This document shows positions 6,231 through 8,945 of a stretch of 8,945 nucleotides of DNA, piece after piece (the first letter of the stretch is position 1; every line of letters begins with the position of its first letter). The DNA lies in contig JAMWZF010000109.1 of assembly GCA_024304875.1 (NCBI GenBank), positions 1-8,945 of the forward strand, written 5' to 3'. A program made the position numbers and the translations under genes. Source of the stretch: Paracoccaceae bacterium. Its GTDB lineage: Bacteria > Pseudomonadota > Alphaproteobacteria > Rhodobacterales > Rhodobacteraceae. The notes under the pieces were generated by a model. It was given only the letters and a program-made list of their open reading frames with translations. It had not been told where the DNA came from and ran no database searches.

Positions 6231-7069
6231 GAGCGCTGCCTGCGCTGCTTGGCGAGGAGGTAGTCGGCATATCGGGTGGCTGGGACCGTGACGGCAAGGA
6301 AGATCAGCGCCGCACCCACGTAGGGCGTGAAGTTCGCCATCAGCGACTTGTAGACCCCCGCCTGGCGGAAGATCTCGACCGGGCCGATGAAGGAGAGAAG
6401 CGCCACGTCCTTCTGCAGGGCGATCAGCATGTTCATCTGGGCCGGCACAACCCGCCGGATCGCCTGGGGCAGGATGACGTAGCGCATGACGTCCTTGTCC
6501 CGCAGGCCGAGGGACTGCGCCGCCGCCCGCTGGCTGGCATGCACGCTCTCGATGCCCGAGCGGAAGATCTCGGCCACATAGGCCGAGTAGGTCAGCACCA
6601 GCGCCACGGTCCCCCAGATGTAGGGGCTGTTCCAGGGCCGTGGCAGGCCGAGGCCGGGGATGCCGAAGCCGATCAGGTAGACGGTCAGCACCACGGGCAC
6701 GCCGCGGAAGACGTCGGTGAAGACGGTGGCGAAGATGCGCAAGGGATAGAGCGCGGGGTTCGACACGTCCCGCGCCAGCGCCACCAGCAGGCCGAGGACC
6801 GCGATCATCGGCACCGACCAGGCGAAGATCGCGACGTCGAGGACGAAGGCCTCGAGCAGCCCCGGCAGGGTGCGGGCAAAGACCTCGCCGTTGAAGAAGA
6901 CACGCTGCACCTTCTCCCACCCCGGCGCGAGGGGGATCAGGAGGAAGAGCGCACCGAAGACCAGCGCCGTGCTCCCCCCCGCGATGAGGAGGGAGCGGCG
7001 GCGCAGCCGGTCTTCGTAGATCTGCCGTCTGGTGCGGGGCAGCGGCCCGCGGGTCCTTGCCTCGGTCAC
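6227..7069 (-). CDS. Polar amino acid-type ABC importer, permease subunit
   Basis: This 280-residue inner-membrane permease follows the HEAAT (His/Glu/Gln-type) pattern. After a basic N-terminal tail (residues 10-26) it has a first membrane segment at about 27-47, followed by the transport domain. The EAA-type loop that docks the ATPase is visible at about 163-203: AEIFRSGIESVHASQRAAAQSLGL followed by the conserved LPQA. The upstream segment VFTDVFRGVPVVLTVYLIGFG (117-137) is also typical. I chose GTG 7069 because it overlaps the binding-protein stop (GTGA) and no in-frame ATG occurs before the transport domain. The frame stays open upstream through the binding-protein gene, but that is shadow sequence. 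Only one permease gene is present, so the channel is probably a homodimer. Confidence 0.9.
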   Translation of the reverse strand: MTEARTRGPLPRTRRQIYEDRLRRRSLLIAGGSTALVFGALFLLIPLAPGWEKVQRVFFNGEVFARTLPGLLEAFVLDVAIFAWSVPMIAVLGLLVALARDVSNPALYPLRIFATVFTDVFRGVPVVLTVYLIGFGIPGLGLPRPWNSPYIWGTVALVLTYSAYVAEIFRSGIESVHASQRAAAQSLGLRDKDVMRYVILPQAIRRVVPAQMNMLIALQKDVALLSFIGPVEIFRQAGVYKSLMANFTPYVGAALIFLAVTVPATRYADYLLAKQRRQRS

Positions 7070-7878
7070 TCGATCAGCGGGATGCCCGTGGCGGACTGGA
7101 GCCATTCGGCCTCGATCGCGGCAAGCTCGCCGCTCTCTTCCAGCGCGGCGATTGCGGCGTCGGCGCAGGCCTTCAGCTCGTTGCCGTCCTCGAACAGCAG
7201 GCCGAACTGGTCGCCCTCGCCCTCGGCGGCGAACTGGCCGAGGACGGTAGAGCCCTCGATCATCACGGCGCTCAGGAACATCGCCGTCGGCAGGTCGAAC
7301 AGCGCGGCGTCGATCTGGCCCGCGCCCATGGCGGCGTTCACGTCCGCGTTGTCGCCGTAGAGCAGCAGATCCTGCTCCGGCTGGATCACGTCGGTCAGCA
7401 TGGGCACGGCGGTGGTGGACCCCACGGCGCCCCACTTCAGACCCTGCAGCGCCTCCATCGTCGCCTCGGACTCGACACCCGGCGCCAGCAGGACGGCCAT
7501 CGGCGCGGTGTAATAGGGAACCGAGAAGTCGACGATCTCCTCCCGCTCCGGCGTTATCGAATACTGCTGCAGGTTGAAGTCGAAGTTCTTCGCCCCCGGC
7601 TGGATTGCTTCGTCAAAGGACGAGCGGACCCAGGTCACGTTCTCCGCCTCGAACCCCATTTCGGCCGCGATGGCATAGGCCACGGCGGCCTCGAACCCCT
7701 CGCCGCTTTCCGGGGTGTCGTCCATCACCCATGGGTAATAGGCCGGGTTGCCGGTGGCGATGGTCAGGGTCCCGTCCTCGAGGGTCAGGCCCTCGGCGCA
7801 GGCGGCATGGGCCTCGGCCAGGGCGCTGCCGGCGGAGAGGGCCAGGGCCAGCGCGGCCAGGGATACGGTTTTCGTCAT
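7066..7878 (-). CDS. Polar amino acid-type ABC importer, periplasmic substrate-binding protein
   Basis: This 270-residue periplasmic protein of solute-binding family 3 has a signal peptide with cleavage near ALA-EA (residues 19-23). The bilobal core shows TIATGNPAYYPWV (39-51), EGFEAAVAYAIAAEMGF, WVRSSFDEAI, the hinge-region ITPEREEIVDFSVPYY with Arg112, the expected partner of a substrate alpha-carboxylate, and GSTTA (153-157). YGDNADVNAAMGAGQIDAALFD follows with a candidate amino-group ligand Asp195. Cys27 and Cys238 are the only cysteines after the signal peptide and may pair. The usual M in the ITPER segment is replaced by FNLQQYSITPER, a variant form seen in part of the family; the ligand is not deducible. 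GGAGG precedes the ATG. A weak promoter candidate on the minus strand is TGGACT (7945-7940) with CATAGT (7923-7918). First gene of the operon and divergent from sufA. Confidence 0.93.
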   Translation of the reverse strand: MTKTVSLAALALALSAGSALAEAHAACAEGLTLEDGTLTIATGNPAYYPWVMDDTPESGEGFEAAVAYAIAAEMGFEAENVTWVRSSFDEAIQPGAKNFDFNLQQYSITPEREEIVDFSVPYYTAPMAVLLAPGVESEATMEALQGLKWGAVGSTTAVPMLTDVIQPEQDLLLYGDNADVNAAMGAGQIDAALFDLPTAMFLSAVMIEGSTVLGQFAAEGEGDQFGLLFEDGNELKACADAAIAALEESGELAAIEAEWLQSATGIPLIE

Positions 7879-7953
7879 TGCAGACCTCCGGTTGGGGCGT
7901 ATCACATCTGGCACCCGACTATGAACGGGGCGGCGGCAGAGTCCAGCGGCCCC

Positions 7954-7982
7954 TTGAGCCAAGGCGGCCCGGGGCATATGTT
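7954..7982 (+). promoter_or_regulatory. Candidate sigma70-type promoter for sufA
   Basis: TTGAGC (7954-7959) and TATGTT (7977-7982) are separated by 17 bases, each matching 4 of 6 consensus positions. Initiation near 7989 would give a leader of about 19 bases before ATG 8008. The upstream in-frame ATG at 7978 falls inside the -10 element and would not be in the transcript, so this also decides the gene start. Confidence 0.4.
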
Positions 7983-8007
7983 GAGGTCCAAGCAGAAAGG
8001 CATCCCC

Positions 8008-8388
8008 ATGTTCGGCATTCCCGGCAAGCAGGCCGTGACCATCACCCCCAAGGCCGCCAGCCACATCGCGCGGCTGATGTCCCGCGACGGGTCTCAGGGC
8101 CTGCGGATCGGCGTCAAGAAGGGCGGCTGTGCGGGCATGGAATATACCATGGACTATGCCGCCGAGATCGACCCCAACGACGAGGTGGTCGAACAGGACG
8201 GTGCCCGGGTGATGATCGCCCCGATGGCTCAGATGTTCCTCTTCGGCACCGAGATCGATTACGAGACCTCGCTCCTCGAAAGCGGCTTCAAGTTTCGCAA
8301 TCCCAATGTGGCCGATGCCTGCGGCTGCGGCGAGTCGATCAAGTTCAAGGACGTCGAGGAGCTTCAGGCCGAGCGCGAGCGCGGCTAG
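8008..8388 (+). CDS. sufA: A-type iron-sulfur carrier protein (SufA/IscA family)
   Basis: This 126-residue cytoplasmic protein of the HesB/IscA family receives Fe-S clusters from a scaffold and passes them to apo-enzymes. The three cluster-binding cysteines are all present: Cys41 in KKGGCAGMEY and Cys105/Cys107 in the C-terminal ADACGCGESI. The preceding FKFRNPNVAD matches the family. Residues 108-126 form a charged tail (FKDVEELQAERERG) longer than in E. coli IscA, which ends near 107. ATG 8008 is preferred over the in-frame ATG 7978 because AAAGG lies 7 bases before it and the -10 of a candidate promoter covers the earlier ATG. It is divergent from the importer operon and followed after 39 bases by the TfoX-domain gene. 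IscA, SufA and ErpA cannot be separated by sequence alone; alphaproteobacteria of this type usually carry a suf system. Confidence 0.92.
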   Translation: MFGIPGKQAVTITPKAASHIARLMSRDGSQGLRIGVKKGGCAGMEYTMDYAAEIDPNDEVVEQDGARVMIAPMAQMFLFGTEIDYETSLLESGFKFRNPNVADACGCGESIKFKDVEELQAERERG

Positions 8389-8427
8389 CGATGACACGCC
8401 CCGGCGCCTTGACCTGACGGCTGCGTC

Positions 8428-8754
8428 ATGGCCCTCGGTCCCGACGTCCACGCCTATGCCCGCGATCTGTTCGCCGGTCTCGGCCGCGTGACGACGAAAG
8501 CGATGTTCGGCGGCCTCGGCATCTACCACGACGGGGTCATCTTCGCGCTCATGCGTTCGGACGGCACATTGCTTCTCAAGGGCGCGGGCGATTTCGCGAC
8601 AGACCTTGAAGAGATGGGGTGCACCCGGTGGGTCTATGCAAGGGAGAGCGGCAAGGGCGGCGCGATGCCCTACTGGACCCTGCCCGACAGCGCCCTCGAC
8701 GACCCCGAAGAGGCGGCCGCCCTCGCCCGCCGCGCCCTCGCTGCCCTCGGCTGA
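8428..8754 (+). CDS. TfoX N-terminal-domain protein
   Basis: This 108-residue protein consists only of a TfoX/Sxy N-terminal-type domain. The characteristic core is MFGGLGIYHDGVIFALMRSDGTLLLK (26-51), followed by a Tyr/Trp-containing strand (RWVYARE, 67-73), MPYWTLPDSALDDPE and a final Ala/Arg-rich helix. In gammaproteobacteria full-length TfoX regulates competence through an additional C-terminal domain, which is missing here. The function of stand-alone N-domain proteins is not established, and I do not infer competence. The ATG at 8428 has only a poor ribosome site, but it places the conserved core at the usual distance. Spacing of 39 bases to sufA on the same strand suggests co-transcription. 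The last 85 bases overlap, on the other strand, the open frame of the oxygenase-like gene. Confidence 0.85.
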   Translation: MALGPDVHAYARDLFAGLGRVTTKAMFGGLGIYHDGVIFALMRSDGTLLLKGAGDFATDLEEMGCTRWVYARESGKGGAMPYWTLPDSALDDPEEAAALARRALAALG

Positions 8755-8945
8755 CCGCCGGGCCGCCGTTTCTCGTCCGTCGAATGACTCTCGCCGGGCC
8801 CCTGGACCTTTCGAAGGTGCAGGTAGGTCTCCTCGAATCGGCGTGAGAGGTGATCGACAGCCCGGACGGACGGCGCACCCGGGGGCGCCACGTTCACGTC
8901 GAAGCGCGGATTGAAGAACAGCGGCGCCGAGAGCCGCTCTTCGCC
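8670..8945 (-). CDS. C-terminal part of a probable 2-oxoglutarate/Fe(II) oxygenase (IPNS-like), partial
   Basis: The minus-strand frame is open from the window edge to TAG at 8672-8670. Its first residues, GEERLSAPLFFNPRFDVNVAP, resemble the segment near the end of isopenicillin-N-synthase-like non-haem iron oxygenases (R-x-S-x-P-FFF-N-P-x-x-D), which includes the Arg-x-Ser that binds 2-oxoglutarate. The following residues through RRFEETYLHLRK fit the final helix of that family. After that come about 45 residues rich in Arg, Ala, Gly and Ser that look non-conserved, and the last 85 bases run antisense to the TfoX gene. The iron ligands are outside the window. Recognition rests on a short segment, so the family is tentative, and the real end of the protein may have been lost to a frameshift or stop-codon mutation. 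Confidence 0.45.
   Translation of the reverse strand, partial: GEERLSAPLFFNPRFDVNVAPPGAPSVRAVDHLSRRFEETYLHLRKVQGPGESHSTDEKRRPGGQPRAARARRARAAASSGSSRALSGRVQ

Noticed and set aside
7978..8007. Longer start for the A-type carrier at 7978
   Set aside because: The ATG falls inside a candidate -10 element and the added residues are not typical of the family; 8008 has a better ribosome site.
8428..8754. Competence regulator assignment for the TfoX-domain protein
   Set aside because: Only the N-terminal domain is present and nothing nearby relates to DNA uptake.

Overview
The window is a high-GC (roughly two-thirds G+C by eye) proteobacterial chromosome segment. Its protein families and style suggest an alphaproteobacterium of the Rhodobacteraceae/Roseobacteraceae group: an AqpS-type arsenic channel next to arsC genes, a SufT-like DUF59 protein, an A-type Fe-S carrier near a TfoX N-domain protein, and many ATGA/GTGA-coupled starts. 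This placement rests on family recognition only.

Layout. (1) 1-1845, plus strand: the end of an arsenic operon. It holds the C-terminal part of one low-molecular-weight-phosphatase-type arsenate reductase, a complete second one, an aquaporin resembling the arsenical channel AqpS, and a glutaredoxin-type arsenate reductase. The last three are translationally coupled by 4-base overlaps. (2) 1846-3976, plus: a candidate promoter, the DUF59/MIP18 Fe-S assembly protein SufT, a strong hairpin, and a 549-residue MscS-family channel. (3) 3977-5317, plus: six exactly 11-bp-spaced half-sites resembling a triple Pho box, followed by a secreted glycerophosphodiester phosphodiesterase. (4) 5318-5498: an intergenic region between convergent genes with a 16-bp-stem hairpin and an A+T-rich patch. 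(5) 5499-7878, minus: a complete polar-amino-acid-type ABC importer operon in the order binding protein, permease (GTG start), ATPase, all with 4-base overlaps. (6) 8008-8754, plus, divergent from the importer: A-type Fe-S carrier (SufA/IscA) with its own candidate promoter, then a TfoX N-terminal-domain protein. (7) 8670-8945, minus: the 3' end of what looks like a 2-oxoglutarate/Fe(II) oxygenase, running off the window and overlapping the TfoX gene tail to tail.

How the genes work together. The ars genes reduce arsenate to arsenite by two different electron routes, and the aquaporin can let arsenite leave down its gradient. SufT and SufA both belong to Fe-S cluster maturation but are separated by about 5.7 kb of transport and phosphate genes. 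The secreted GDPD would release glycerol-3-phosphate from phosphodiesters, which fits the Pho-like control region in front of it. I see no tRNA, rRNA, CRISPR array, insertion sequence or phage gene. The least ordinary signals are the Pho-like half-site array, the three arsenate reductases of two classes, the hairpin abutting the mscS start codon, and the odd overlapping end of the oxygenase. I do not see a clearly new multi-gene system.
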